DNA of 64,000 bases from Diabrotica undecimpunctata. Taxonomy: Eukaryota > Arthropoda > Insecta > Coleoptera > Chrysomelidae. Below the pieces are notes generated by a model. The model saw only the letters and a list, made by a program, of their open reading frames with translations. It ran no database searches and was not told the DNA's origin. Where the stretch lies: assembly GCF_040954645.1 (NCBI RefSeq), contig NC_092806.1:80014641-80078640 (forward strand), given 5' to 3'. The position numbers were made by a program, and so were the translations under genes. Position 1 is the first letter of the stretch. Every line of letters begins with the position of its first letter. Below, piece after piece: positions 53,501 through 64,000 of this stretch.

Positions 53501-55489
53501 ATTTAGTTTTTTAAATCTACCACTCCTACGATCTCCCACTCTGTATAAAAATTCAAGCCCTAATCAAATAGCTCGATATTACATCACTTGTATAGCACCT
53601 CCCGAACAAGCCAGTCAGACGAGTCCGGTAAGTTTACTTACTTATTATCTATCTATTTGTCTATCTTGTAACTGTTTATAAACAGTTAAGCCGCTAATTT
53701 AAATTATCCGTTAGTATTATAGACTTTGGTGTCGATTCTGTTTGCCTCTGTCGTTGTGATTGTGATTACGTGTCGCCAAACGTGCAACGTATTGTTTCTT
53801 TAATTGCTGCAATTGGCTATCAATATCGTGCTGTTACTGGCGTCTACATGCAGTACTTAATTTTATCTTTACCTGTTTGGACACGCGACGATTGTGTAGA
53901 AACAGCCTTCGTTAGATGTACTTGACCACAACTACCGGCCTTTTGTATTGTAAGTACCTCTAGTCAAATCATCTTGGTCAACTCTAGCTCGAAGGTTTTT
54001 TGATCAAAACACTACCGTTTGCCTGTTGAAATAATACCGTTCTTAAGGATTTCACTTAGAACGTACATCCATCTAAATACCTCTTGTGAATTGTCTGCTT
54101 TCTACAACACAAGTAGCGAGCCAGACCCAGCCGGTGCACCTTTTGTCTTCTTTAGCATCTATTCATAAAAAAAAAATTAACGCTGAAAAAATTTTGAAAA
54201 TTTACCCAAAGATGATTTTTTGGGTAAAATTATTACCATTCCCTTAAAAAATGTTTTTACTTGCTTTCGATTTCGTCGTTTAATTGATTTATTGGTTCAA
54301 TTGAGCATGGTGTTTTTGCAAAATTCAACTCATATCAGGTATCAGATAATCAAAGGCCAGCGCACATGCGCTCGAAAAATGACACCCAGAATTTGTGTTA
54401 ATAGCTTAGATGCGACGTGTAGCGTTTTCGAAGACCGTTTTTACGATTAGGGCGCCTTTAGTGGGTATCAATATCCGCTTTCTGTTACAATATAATAGTG
54501 GTACATCCTTAACTACAATATACATATAGGATTGTTGTTCCCCAGAATCCTACATAACGAAGCCAGTGGGTATAACAAAATACAACTCGTATCAGGTATT
54601 AGATATCAAACACAGGACACACAAGAGGTACTGATTTCGAACTTTGATGAAATCCCGTTAATTTTGTTCGAAAATATTCTAAATAATCTCTTTAAGAGTA
54701 TCGTCACAATTCCGGCAAAGTGCCCACCTACGGAATCCTTATGTTAAACAGAGTTTTGATTATTTCGACCTCCTATCGCATATTTTATTTTTACATTTTC
54801 TCTAATCTTGTATTCTTTGTATGTATTTAACTAAATTTTCATTTGATTGCATGCCTATTTATTTCAACGCACAGTTAATCCGTTGCAAAGAGAACTTAGG
54901 TTAGTTAAGACCGTTTTCATGTTTTTATCTGTATACAGTCGATCCACCGGATCTTTGCATAACGTCATCATTCTTATTATCGGAAATAAACCAAAACATG
55001 TGAGCCAAACGTACGCCGGTTATGAGAATTAGAAAATAGCTAATATTACAATGGACCTTTTGATACTTCTCTTTTATTTCATTTATTCCATTTGGAAAAC
55101 TTGGTAGGTATACATTTATGAACGTGTTTTTCCAATATTTGGAAATCTATAGGTTATCCAATAACATCTACAATAAATAAATATTTAAATCGTATTAATC
55201 AAAAATTAAAGTGTTTTTATTGAATATAAGCAAATATATCGTGCTGACATAACGTGAGATCATGTTCTTGTTGTCGGTAAATTTAGGTTTAGATTTAAGA
55301 AGGTTACAAAATAAAATGGTAACAAAAAATGCGATATGAGAAGGCTAAAATGTAAGGAAACAAAATAGACAGTCGCACGGGTCCTTTAGAGAAGCTAAGT
55401 AACATGGAGCAAACATAATGAGAAGTATTACACCAGAATATATGTGAAACCTTAAACAAGATCGGAAAAGAACATCTAATAGAAAAAAA
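53501..55489. other. Stretch without recognisable gene
   Basis: A possible exon ends at about 53630 (PTLYKNSSPNQIARYYITC..., then GTAAGT) but matches nothing I know. A diverged direct repeat is visible: CAACTCATATCAGGTATCAG at 54326 and CAACTCGTATCAGGTATTAG at 54583. No family motif elsewhere. Confidence 0.4.
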
Positions 55490-55690
55490 GAGAAGATGAA
55501 AAGTTGGATGAATGACAATATACTGCAACTCATGAAATAAAGAAAAATCAAAGAAAAACAAAAGAATGTGCAATAATATTCAGAGACAAATAAGAACTGA
55601 AATACGAAAGGCCAAAGAAAATTGGTTAAAATCACAGTGTTAAGAGATAAGAGTTATTGGAAGAAAAACACGATACTTTTAAAATACATA
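55490..55690 (+). pseudogene. LINE pre-RT fragment
   Basis: Plus strand in one frame: KSWMNDNILQLMK, then QRQIRTEIRKAKENWLKSQ. The pattern W....IL.L......R.I..EIR.AKE.....C is the region just before the RT of RTE-type LINEs. Decayed, with stops. Antisense ORFs here (55304-55635) that look membrane-like are shadows. Confidence 0.55.
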
Positions 55691-56179
55691 AAAGGTTAAA
55701 CAAATAGTCTTCAGAAATCCAATACAGCTAACATGATGGAGCTGGACTCCATTATCTTAATCATTTTGTTTATTCAATGTTAAATATGGTTTTCAGACTT
55801 ACGTAATCACTTTGTTTTAAAAAATGTACATATAAAAATAACCAGAACAAAATTCAATTAAAGAAAATTATTTTTATAATAAATTGAAAAATAGAAAACT
55901 TTTGAGCACAGTAAAAAAACAATTTATTTTAAATATTTATTGAAGCTAACAATATAACATTAAAAACTTTTGTTTTCAAAACTTAATTTATTTTAAACCA
56001 CAAAATTTATTTTAAATTATTATCAATACAGGTGCTCCGGCCAGAGTGCCTTTCTCAAGTGATCTATTTTTGGTATGTGTTTACACTTAATAGTCTTTAA
56101 CTGAATAAGTTGAGGAGGGAACAACTGTTTGTCTCAAGATGGTCATTCAAATTATGTCTGTATTTTTTAATTTGTTGAT

Positions 56180-58000
56180 TTCCATAGATTCTAATAAAGA
56201 TAGCTTAAGGCCTTTATTTTGAATGTGAAGAATTTGAAATTAAAATAATGATTATGGTCTAGAAGGTGAAGTGCGTAGGTAGAATCTGTTTTTCTATTAT
56301 CGAAAACCCGTTTATGTTCTGCTATACGTTTGATAAAACTTCTACCAGTTTGACCGATGTAAGTTTTTGGGCAGGCACATTGAAGTTTGTATACACCGCT
56401 GTATAATTGCTTTTTCTTTTGGCTCTTGTTGTTCTTAATATATTTGCCTAAGTTATTGTTTGTTCTAAAAGCTGGTGTTATTCCTTTCTTTTTATGTGTT
56501 TGACTATTTTTGTTGATATCTTGCCTGTATAATGTAATCGAGCAGAAAGGACTGGGTTTTTTCACTGGTGATGGAAATACTAATTTCAGGGCTTTCTTAT
56601 GTAATTTTTGATTTAAAATTTTATTTATTGTGTGTTCGCTGTACCCATTGTTTACTGCTATTTGCTTAATGATATTCAGTTCTATCTCGAAGTTATTTTT
56701 TGACATGGAAATTTCTATTAATCTATGTAAGATGCTATGGTAGGCAGCCAACTTATGTTGTGTAGGATGGGATGATGAATTGTATATAGCCGTGTCAGTA
56801 TGGGCAGGTTTATGAAATACGGAGAATTCATGTTTGTTTTTAAGTCTGATAATTTTTATATCTAGAAAATTTATAGATTGACTTTGTTCTGTTTCGATTG
56901 TGAATTCAATATTACTATGGAGTGAATTAATATGCGATAAGAATTGGTCAAGTTGTCTGTTAGTTCCTGTAAAACGGTAAAACCAGTACATCATCTACGT
57001 ATCTCCACCAATACATAAACTGTTTGAATATGGGATGTTTTGTAATCTTTGTTTCTAGATGCTCCATAAAAATATCTGATAGTAATGGGCTTATAGGATT
57101 ACGCATTGTAAGTCCTGCACTGTTATTTGTATATATTTGATTATTAAATTCAAAGTAGTATTGGGTTATGCAAATTTCAAGATGTAAAATTTCAGACGTA
57201 ATAATTGGATTTGTAAGTTTTTGGTCTAAAAGGTCTTTTACTAGAACAAAAGTTTCTGTAGGAGGAATACTAGGAAAAAGGTTTTTGACGTCAAAAAAAA
57301 TTAATTTTGAGTTGTTACGTAATTTAAAATCTTTTATTTTATTAACTAGTTTTACTGTATTTTTTACGGTAAATTGAAGTGAAAATTTAGTGTGTTCTAA
57401 AATAATCTCTAATTATAGTGATATATATCTGATAGTTTCTATTACGGAGCTGTATAAAAAGAAACTACAGGTCTTATTGGGTGATCAGGTTTATGTACTT
57501 TAATAAAAGAGTATAATTAGGAGGCTTTGGGTTCATGATGTTAAGGTATTTCTGTTCTATTGAATTTAATATTGATTTTGAAATTTCTAACGCTAGTTTA
57601 ATTTATTTTTGATACTTTTCCGTTGGATGTTTGTTTATTGTTTTAATATTTTGATTATAAAAAGTTTTATTGTTTTGTTATTATGTTCTATTTAATCTAT
57701 AGCAATAGTAGTGTTACGTTTGCCTGCTTTTGTAAACTGTAAATATTCTAAAGTTTTTTGATTACTATGTTGAGGTAAGTTGTGTTTAAATCCTTTCTCT
57801 TAAAGTTGTATTTCACTATTACTAAATTTAGTATCTGTTAAATTTATAAATCTATTAAAAAAATTATGAGCAAATACAGAAATGTGAATAGTGCTAATGA
57901 CAATAATGGGGATTATTATATTCCCAAAAAAGATTAAGACCACTGGGATTGGAAGTGATAGATGCAACTGTTTCAAAATTGACACATGCGTTTAAAAAGA
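56180..58000 (-). pseudogene. Penelope-like element PLE-2 (RT and GIY-YIG)
   Basis: Minus strand, N- to C-terminal. 57985-57750: SLPIPVV, INLTDTKFSNSEIQLL. About 57500: KVHKPDHPIRPVVSFYTAP. 57380-57180: FFDVKNLFPSIPPTETFVLV. 57150-56970: NPISPLLSDIFMEHLETKI and WWRYVDDVLVLPF (YVDD). 56994-56191: SINFLDIKIIRLKN, FHKPAHTDTAIY, YSGVYKLQCACPKTYIGQTG (GIY-YIG). Nearly full coding length but with frame breaks near 56965, 57440 and 57790. A different subfamily from PLE-1. Confidence 0.85.
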
Positions 58001-58119
58001 GAATCGCATCTTATCGTTTTAATATTAATAAAAAAATGGATTATTATGAATTTTTAACAGATGTTAAACCCAAAGTTTTGATCATCTGGATGGATATCTA
58101 CATCAACACAATACCATAA

Positions 58120-59440
58120 AGGTAAATTTTGAAATATTTTGTTTTTATCTATCAAAACACTTCATTAAGAATATGCCTTGGAGCCTTCAGATCTAGCCCT
58201 ACAGAAAGCATATATGTCGAATCGTGTGAACCCCCTCTAAATATTAGAAGACAACGTCTACTAAACTCCTATTTTGCTAAGGTCTCTGCAAACCCAAATA
58301 ATATATCTTTCCAACTTATTAAATATTTTCAATTAACAGCACAGCACAATTAACAGGAGCACACAGTAGAGCTACTGCCAATTCATCACTACAGTTTCTA
58401 TTGCCACTCTTAGAAAATATTGACCTAAATCTTACCACCCCCATTATTCAGCCCAATACTCCACCTTGGCTAAAAATATTACCTGACTTTAACGTAAATT
58501 TGTGCAGATATAAGAAAATGGAAACCTCCACGATACTCATGAAACAAACTTTTAACGACATAATTAATAGAGGCAAGTTTGATAACATAATATTCATTCA
58601 CAGATGCATCTAAAGACGAAGAAAGTGTCGGATGTGCTGTTACTTCCACAAATAACAGACTAGCAATGTATAGACTACCCAAGATGACCAGTATATTCAC
58701 AGCAGAACTCTACGCTATACTTAAAGCTCTAGAGGTTCCAATGCAGGGTACCAAAAACTAAATCAAACATTTCGATGATATGGAATCCTTCACATGTTGG
58801 TATTAAAGGAAATGAGAATGCTGACCACGCAGCAAATGAAGCACGTCGCTCTGACCTTACAGATGAAAAAGTCCAAATGTTTCAAGATATAATAATTGAA
58901 ATTAAAAAGTTATCTACCTCAATGTGGCAAAATCAATGGAACAGGTGCACTACCCAACTAAAGTCCATCCAACCAAACATTTTAGGACCTAGAATTTTTA
59001 CCACGGAAAGAAAATCGAAGACCATCATTAGAAGGCTTAGAATTGGGCACACCCGGCCAACCCACGGATATCTGATGGTTCCCGAAGAACCTCAAAACTG
59101 CCAATATTGCAACTCCCATCTAAGTGTACACCATATACTTGTGGAATGTAACCAGTACGCAGCAGCACGGATCAAACATGGTATCCACGGAAGTTTATCT
59201 GATATCTTAAAATCCAAAAACAATATGTCTAATGTGATAGAGTTGCTTAAAAACTGTAAATTATATCACCTGTTGTAATTGTATCACCTATCTATATTTC
59301 AATTTTGTAATCATCCGCTAGTTTTTTATTTTCTTTTTTTTTTAGATATCAATGTAACTTAATTTATTGCTTTCTGTAATACAGTTCCTCGTGCCAATGG
59401 CCACAGCAGCCGAGACATGTAATTTGAAATAAAAAAAAAG
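58120..59440 (+). pseudogene. I/Nimb-type LINE 3' part with RNase H
   Basis: End of RT at 58129-58353 (LRICLGAFRSSPTESIYVES, EPPLNIRRQRLL). RNase H in two frames: 58590-58750 (FTDASKDEESVGCAV, FTAELYAILKALE) and 58775 onward (WNPSHVGIKGNENADHAANE). C-terminal tail has a CCHC-like cluster (CQYCNSHLSVHHILVEC). The frame breaks near 58400, 58605 and 58760. A poly-A-like run near 59430 could be the 3' end. The order RT then RNase H points to the I group rather than Jockey/RTE. Confidence 0.8.
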
Positions 59441-60845
59441 ACAAAGTTTGTGTCGTACAATCTAAAAAGGGAGTCTCGAATATGTTTTCCAGTCGTCACC
59501 ACTATAGTTAAGTAGATCATCCAAACTATTCCAATATTTATATAACATGTTTCTCTCGTTTCTTATATTTGAACACAAAACCAAACTATAAGTATGCGAA
59601 TTCGTTTGTGTGGGACTCTCAACGAACTTGTTTATTATTTAGCTTAACAAGTTTCAATAGGAATAAGCCAACGACTTGCGAGCTAGTAAAGTCTCATAGA
59701 CCTTGCCTGGTACAATCTAGTGTTAATATATCATTAGTAGTGGAGGCAGTTAGCCACAGATCTGCAACCGGTGTCAATGAAAGTAGGGAGAATATAAGAG
59801 TATAGAAACATCGTTAATGTGAACAGTATGTGCTCAAGAAGGTTTCGTGAACGTGTTGAACAATTTAGTAAAGATATTAAAAACTTGAAACGCGATATTG
59901 TGTCTTATGAAAATTCAAAACAAATAAAAAATTTGAAGCCAAATATTATACAGTTAAAAAGCAATTATCAAAATAAGCTTTGCATATTTAAAAACTTTTC
60001 ACGATTTAGTATAACTGATGCGCTTGCATAGTGGAAAAGTTTATTCATCAGAAGGAGACCAATACCATACCGTACATTAGAAGATGTGTTGACCCATTGG
60101 AACTATTGCATTATTGGCCTCTACTACCCAAGAAATTGTGCATGATTTTGAAATTCGTACTCAAATTCCGTGTTTTGTTCATTTTAATCGTCCTGAATGG
60201 AGAACAGAGGAAGAAGAATTTGCTCCTGTTCAATCCAGTTGTCGTTTATGCAAGTCTGCACTGGAAAATTTAAGTTTTTTTTATTACTTAAATAAAACAT
60301 GTAAGAAACAAATCTTTATTGCATAATAAAATTGTTATATAAGTAAAATACATTAGATAAGGCACATACACTATTATTATTTAAATGGTAAAGACATTTG
60401 GGCTCCATTTTCTCCAAAGCTGGTTGTTCATCAATTTCCGTAACTGGTGCTAAACTATACTTTTTTATGTATTAAGCCTTTTCTCTTCCTTTGACATAAG
60501 CGATATCACGATATTAAGACCACGATAATTATTTATTAACGATACAGCTTGTTTAGGAAAATCTAGATGCAAGAACCATATTGGATATAGTGGTTTGAAG
60601 AAATTATGACTAATTTTTTTATCATCAAAAGGTGCCAACTCGGTAATTTATTTTTCTCGGTATTAAAACCTTGTATATTTACTATTGGTTAACATAATAA
60701 AGTCTGACTTTGTACGGTATCTAACTTGTATTTATAAAACAATTTTCAGTCATTCGCATGAGAGAGGTTCGCATGTAATGCCATAGCTAGCACATGATCT
60801 CACACATATTACCTTTATAATTGTTTTACTATTTTAGTTCGGGGA
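59441..60845. other. Region with small unassigned ORFs
   Basis: ORFs at 59819-60031 (coiled-coil-like, MCSRRFRERVEQFSKDIKNL), 60031-60273 and 60114-60326 (EEEFAPVQSSCRLCKSALEN, a possible CxxC) lie in changing frames. They may be one decayed protein, possibly part of the adjacent Maverick-like remnant; I cannot name it. 60330-60845: nothing seen. Confidence 0.4.
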
Positions 60846-61210
60846 TTATATTATGTAAATTATTTTTCGTGTAATATCAGACAATAAGCCGAGATATTGA
60901 TTCAGCGCCATGTGATAAGAACTTTCTTGCAAATTGCCAAAAATTTCATAAAGTTTCGCAAATCGATTTGTTTTAAAATCTAATCGTAGGTCATTATAGG
61001 GATATCTTTCAGAAGTTAAAAACACTTTAATATTTTTTGTGCAGTGATCAAATTTACTCATATCTTTTCTTAATTTCGATTTTCTGTTATTTTGGAAAAC
61101 AACGATATTCTGTTAATTTAAAAGTTGTAAAAGTCCTGATTCATCTTCATCACCATTATATTTTGTGTGTGATCCTTCTTCTTTCCATATTAAATAACTA
61201 GAGAAAGATT
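60846..61210 (-). pseudogene. Maverick-associated protein fragment (tentative)
   Basis: Minus strand: WKEEGSHTKYNGDEDESGLL, then IKVFLTSERYPYNDLRLDFK, NRFAKLYEIFGNLQ. The TSERYPYNDL.LDF..NR.A.LYE pattern recurs, to my memory, in insect proteins next to Maverick/Polinton-type integrases. Two frames. Function unknown. Confidence 0.4.
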
Positions 61211-61261
61211 CTTCTGTTATAGTATATATCACCCTTCGTTGTCCTTTAGAAGAAGATACCA

Positions 61262-61623
61262 AACATTAAATCACAAGTCGTACACGAACTGCATACGAAC
61301 CAGCAAAGAAAATTTAGACGGAGACATGTAATCATCAAAGGATTAAATGATCTCATTCAAGCAGATTTAGCTATAATGACTTCTTATGTCAAAGTAAATA
61401 ATGGATACCAGTATATTCTCGTTGTAATTAATGCGTTTAGTAAATTTGTGTGGGCTGAACCGGTTAAACGGAAAACATGGACTAAAATTACTAAAGCCAT
61501 GGAAAAAATTTTGAATCAAAAGAAAAAAAAAATCCTTCAAACAGATTTGAGTAAAAAGTTTTACAATTCGCAGTTTCGTGAGCTCATGATGTCACGTGGT
61601 ATTAACCACTTAAGTATATTCTA
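61262..61623 (+). pseudogene. Maverick/Polinton-type integrase fragment
   Basis: Upstream VHELHTNQQRKFRRRHVIIK and LNDLIQADLAIM (first D), then VNNGYQYILVVINAFSKFVW, ILQTDLSKKFYN (second D) and a break after RELMMSRGINHLS, before the glutamate. rve-type integrase core; the A-D-L-A...Y.K.N.GY.YIL.VI..FSK..W form is that of Maverick/Polinton elements rather than gypsy. Truncated and probably dead. Confidence 0.6.
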
Positions 61624-61789
61624 AAAGAATCCATTGCCCAGTGAATCATAAGAACAATAAAATGAATGTTGTGGAAGCACTTCAGCTTGCAAGGTACCTA
61701 CAAATGGTTGAATAATCTGATATAGTAAAAAATATAATAATACTAGACATTCGACTACAGATACTATTTCTAGTAAACTCAATGAGAAG

Positions 61790-61970
61790 AATGCCAAGAA
61801 TATACCTGCATATTGATTTTGAAAACTCCAGAACCATAGCCTCCATCCGCTTCTATAGACCAAGAATTATCCGAGAAGCCATAGAAATTAGAAAAAGGCC
61901 AAATTGTCTTAATAAAAGAGATGACGCTATACGGTTACCTTCTACATGGAGACTACAATGTTAAGATTAA
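61790..61970 (+). pseudogene. PLE-1-family C-terminal fragment
   Basis: IDFENSRTIASIRFYRPRII, then REAIEIRKRPNCLNKRDDAI, RLPSTW. Matches the end of the PLE-1 GIY-YIG protein (DFKNSRNTAPIRFYQPRII). Confidence 0.75.
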
Positions 61971-62189
61971 ACTGAATTCAAAAGTTTACATACTCCAATG
62001 TTAGTTTTATTTGTGAAATCTTTTAATTTCTTTTACTCCTGATGAAACTATAAAATAAATGGAGAAATATTGAGTCTTGAAAAAAACAAAGATTTTTATT
62101 ATAGACCACTATACCTGATATTTCCTACAGATTTATAAATTATTTATTGGTCGAAATAATCACTTTTAATATTTATATATCATTATATA
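61971..62189. other. No gene recognised
   Basis: AT-rich link between two PLE pieces. Confidence 0.4.
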
Positions 62190-63176
62190 TTAGCATTACC
62201 AAGCACAGGGATAAATGATATACTTTGGTATTTCAATAGTTACAACCCCTACATTCAATTCACATTAGAATGTGAAGATACTACAGGTTCAGTACCTTTT
62301 TTAGATACCAAATTAATACGAAAAGGTACCCATTTACTGGTTGATTGGTATAGAAAACCTCTCAGTTCAGGCAGATATCTCAATTATTGGTCATACCATA
62401 AATATTCAATGAAACTTAATTTAGTTAAAGAAATGAAAAATCGTGTCCTTAAAATCAGCGATACCGCTTTCCATACAAAAAATCTAAAAATCCTTTATAA
62501 CCTATTCATTGAAAACTCATACCCAAGTATACTACTAAAGAAAATTTTGTTTAACACTCCACAAAATTTAACTAGTCATTTAAGAAACGAAGAAAATCTG
62601 TCTGTATCACAAGATAGAATTGGACCTGTAGATCCTTTACCAAAACAAACTACAATTAGATATGTATCTCTTCCATACATTAAGGACATTGGACAGAAAC
62701 TAAGTAGAATTTTTTCATCAATTAATAATATCAAAATTGCACATAAAACGGTACTAACAGTTAACAACGTTTTTTCTAAACTTAAAGACCAATCCGCACT
62801 CTTGTCTTTAACGGATGTTGTTTACTGTATACCGTGCGGATCATGTGAACAAGTATACTATGGTCAAACATCAAGATGCCCTAAAAACCGCATTACATCC
62901 CACAAGTCAGATAATAGACTGCATCCTGAAAAAAGTGCATTGGGTGAACATGTATTTAAAAATGGACATCAGATAGATTATAATAACATCAAAGTAGTAG
63001 AACAGGAAAGTAACATCACCAAAAGACTTTTTCTTGAAATGGCCTACATTTGCCAAAATAACAATGCAATGAATCATAGAACAGATATTGGTCATCTAAA
63101 TGAAATGTTCTCCTATTTGTTACTACTAGATAAATGCAATAATAACACAAACAATAATTTATCAATTGACATTTAA
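62190..63176 (+). pseudogene. Penelope-like element PLE-3 (RT end and GIY-YIG)
   Basis: Open for about 325 residues but 5'-truncated: GINDILWYFNSYNPYIQFTL, VPFLDTKLIRKG, WYRKPLSSGRYLNY, then linker, VVYCIPCGSCEQVYYGQTSR (GIY-YIG), LGEHVFKNGHQIDYNNIKVV, FLEMAYICQNN. The YVDD part of the RT is missing. The open frame suggests a fairly young insertion. The hairpin at 63424-63452 is in its 3' region. Confidence 0.8.
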
Positions 63177-63423
63177 AAGAATTTTGTCAGATTAATGTCA
63201 TGTATTTATTTAGAATAATTAAGTGTTTTTGGATGTACAGTAATTTTTTAAATTTTTAAACATAAAATTAGGTTTTATATATTAAAAAAGATGAGAGACT
63301 ATGATAAATTTTATCAACATTATAATACATCTTCGTTGATACAACCTCATTAAGTTTGTAAGTAGTGAATTTTTTAATTAATTATACCAACGCCAACAAT
63401 TTATTCATCACATTTGTAGCTCC

Positions 63424-63452
63424 CTGATGAAAGACATAACCAATGTCCGAAA
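63424..63452 (+). other. Hammerhead-core-like hairpin of PLE-3
   Basis: CTGATGA, AA, GACAT, AACCA, ATGTC, C, GAAA. Five-pair stem. Resembles the PLE-1 and small-foldback motifs. Confidence 0.4.
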
Positions 63453-63529
63453 GCTTGGAATAAAAATTTAAAAGAGTACACGTTTCATTTTTTATTGCTG
63501 CAAACCCACTATTTAACGTTTACTTCTTT

Positions 63530-63841
<312 letters not shown>

Positions 63842-64000
63842 TTTATATATAAAACTTGTAAAATGTCACATTTTGATTTAATTTTCCATATATCTGTTAC
63901 ATGTTTTCAGACATCTGTCAATGGTGAATAAATCTTCTTCTTTTTTGTTACTAAACAAAAAAGAATTTTTAAACAAAATTTTATTTTTGGCAATATAATT

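Noticed and set aside
55304..55635. Phe/Leu-rich membrane-like ORFs on the minus strand
   Set aside because: Antisense shadow of a Lys-rich LINE fragment on the + strand.

Overview
The window is AT-rich, intron-bearing nuclear DNA from an insect. Evidence: families typical of insect genomes (mariner with WxRxPE/D motifs, piggyBac, RTE, Jockey and I LINEs, Penelope-like elements, Ty3/gypsy LTR elements, a Crypton-like recombinase gene), GT-AG introns and at least fourteen long (TA)n arrays. A beetle with a large repeat-rich genome would fit, but I cannot prove the species. There are no bacterial genes, no rRNA or tRNA genes that I can see, and almost no intact host coding sequence. The one clear host exon is a 161-bp exon of mitochondrial cardiolipin synthase (36597-36757, + strand).

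Layout. 1-2.6 kb: old minus-strand LINE (LINE-A) split by a Harbinger-like non-autonomous element. 4.2-9.8 kb: mariner-A, its transposase gene split by LINE-B copy 1 (+). 9.9-22.25 kb: a four-level nest. A minus-strand 5'-truncated LINE-B copy 2 carries a complete Ty3/gypsy element (Gypsy-1, minus strand, TSD ACTG). The 5' LTR of Gypsy-1 is in turn split by a second complete LTR element (plus strand, TSD CACA) that encodes only Gag and protease. 22.4-26.0 kb: a long-inverted-repeat element carrying a captured, broken gene, itself hit by an RTE fragment. 26.06-26.73 kb: a smaller foldback element. 26.8-30.8 kb: LTR, mariner and RTE/Jockey remnants. 31.1-33.65 kb: a broken but spliced gene for a Mutator-type transposase fused to a YqaJ-type nuclease. 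34.7-36.0 kb: mariner-C. 36.6-46.9 kb: the cardiolipin synthase exon, then a decayed multi-exon Crypton-like tyrosine recombinase gene whose last coding exon is split by a piggyBac at a TTAA. 48-50 kb: piggyBac and Jockey remnants. 50.8-51.9 kb: tandem repeats and (TA)n. 52-64 kb: several Penelope-like elements, an I-type LINE tail and a Maverick-type integrase fragment.

Most interesting: the gag-protease-only element (15858-20905). Its 1436-bp LTRs carry an array of ten hairpins whose stems show compensatory changes and whose loops mostly display a GTAAG splice-donor-like core. Its gag start codon lies inside the LTR, so the primer binding site is also coding sequence. It has a textbook -1 frameshift signal (GGGAAAC, 7-nt spacer, 8-bp stem). 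The unrelated Gypsy-1 around it uses the same slippery heptamer. Both elements have nearly identical LTR pairs and unbroken ORFs, so both insertions are young.
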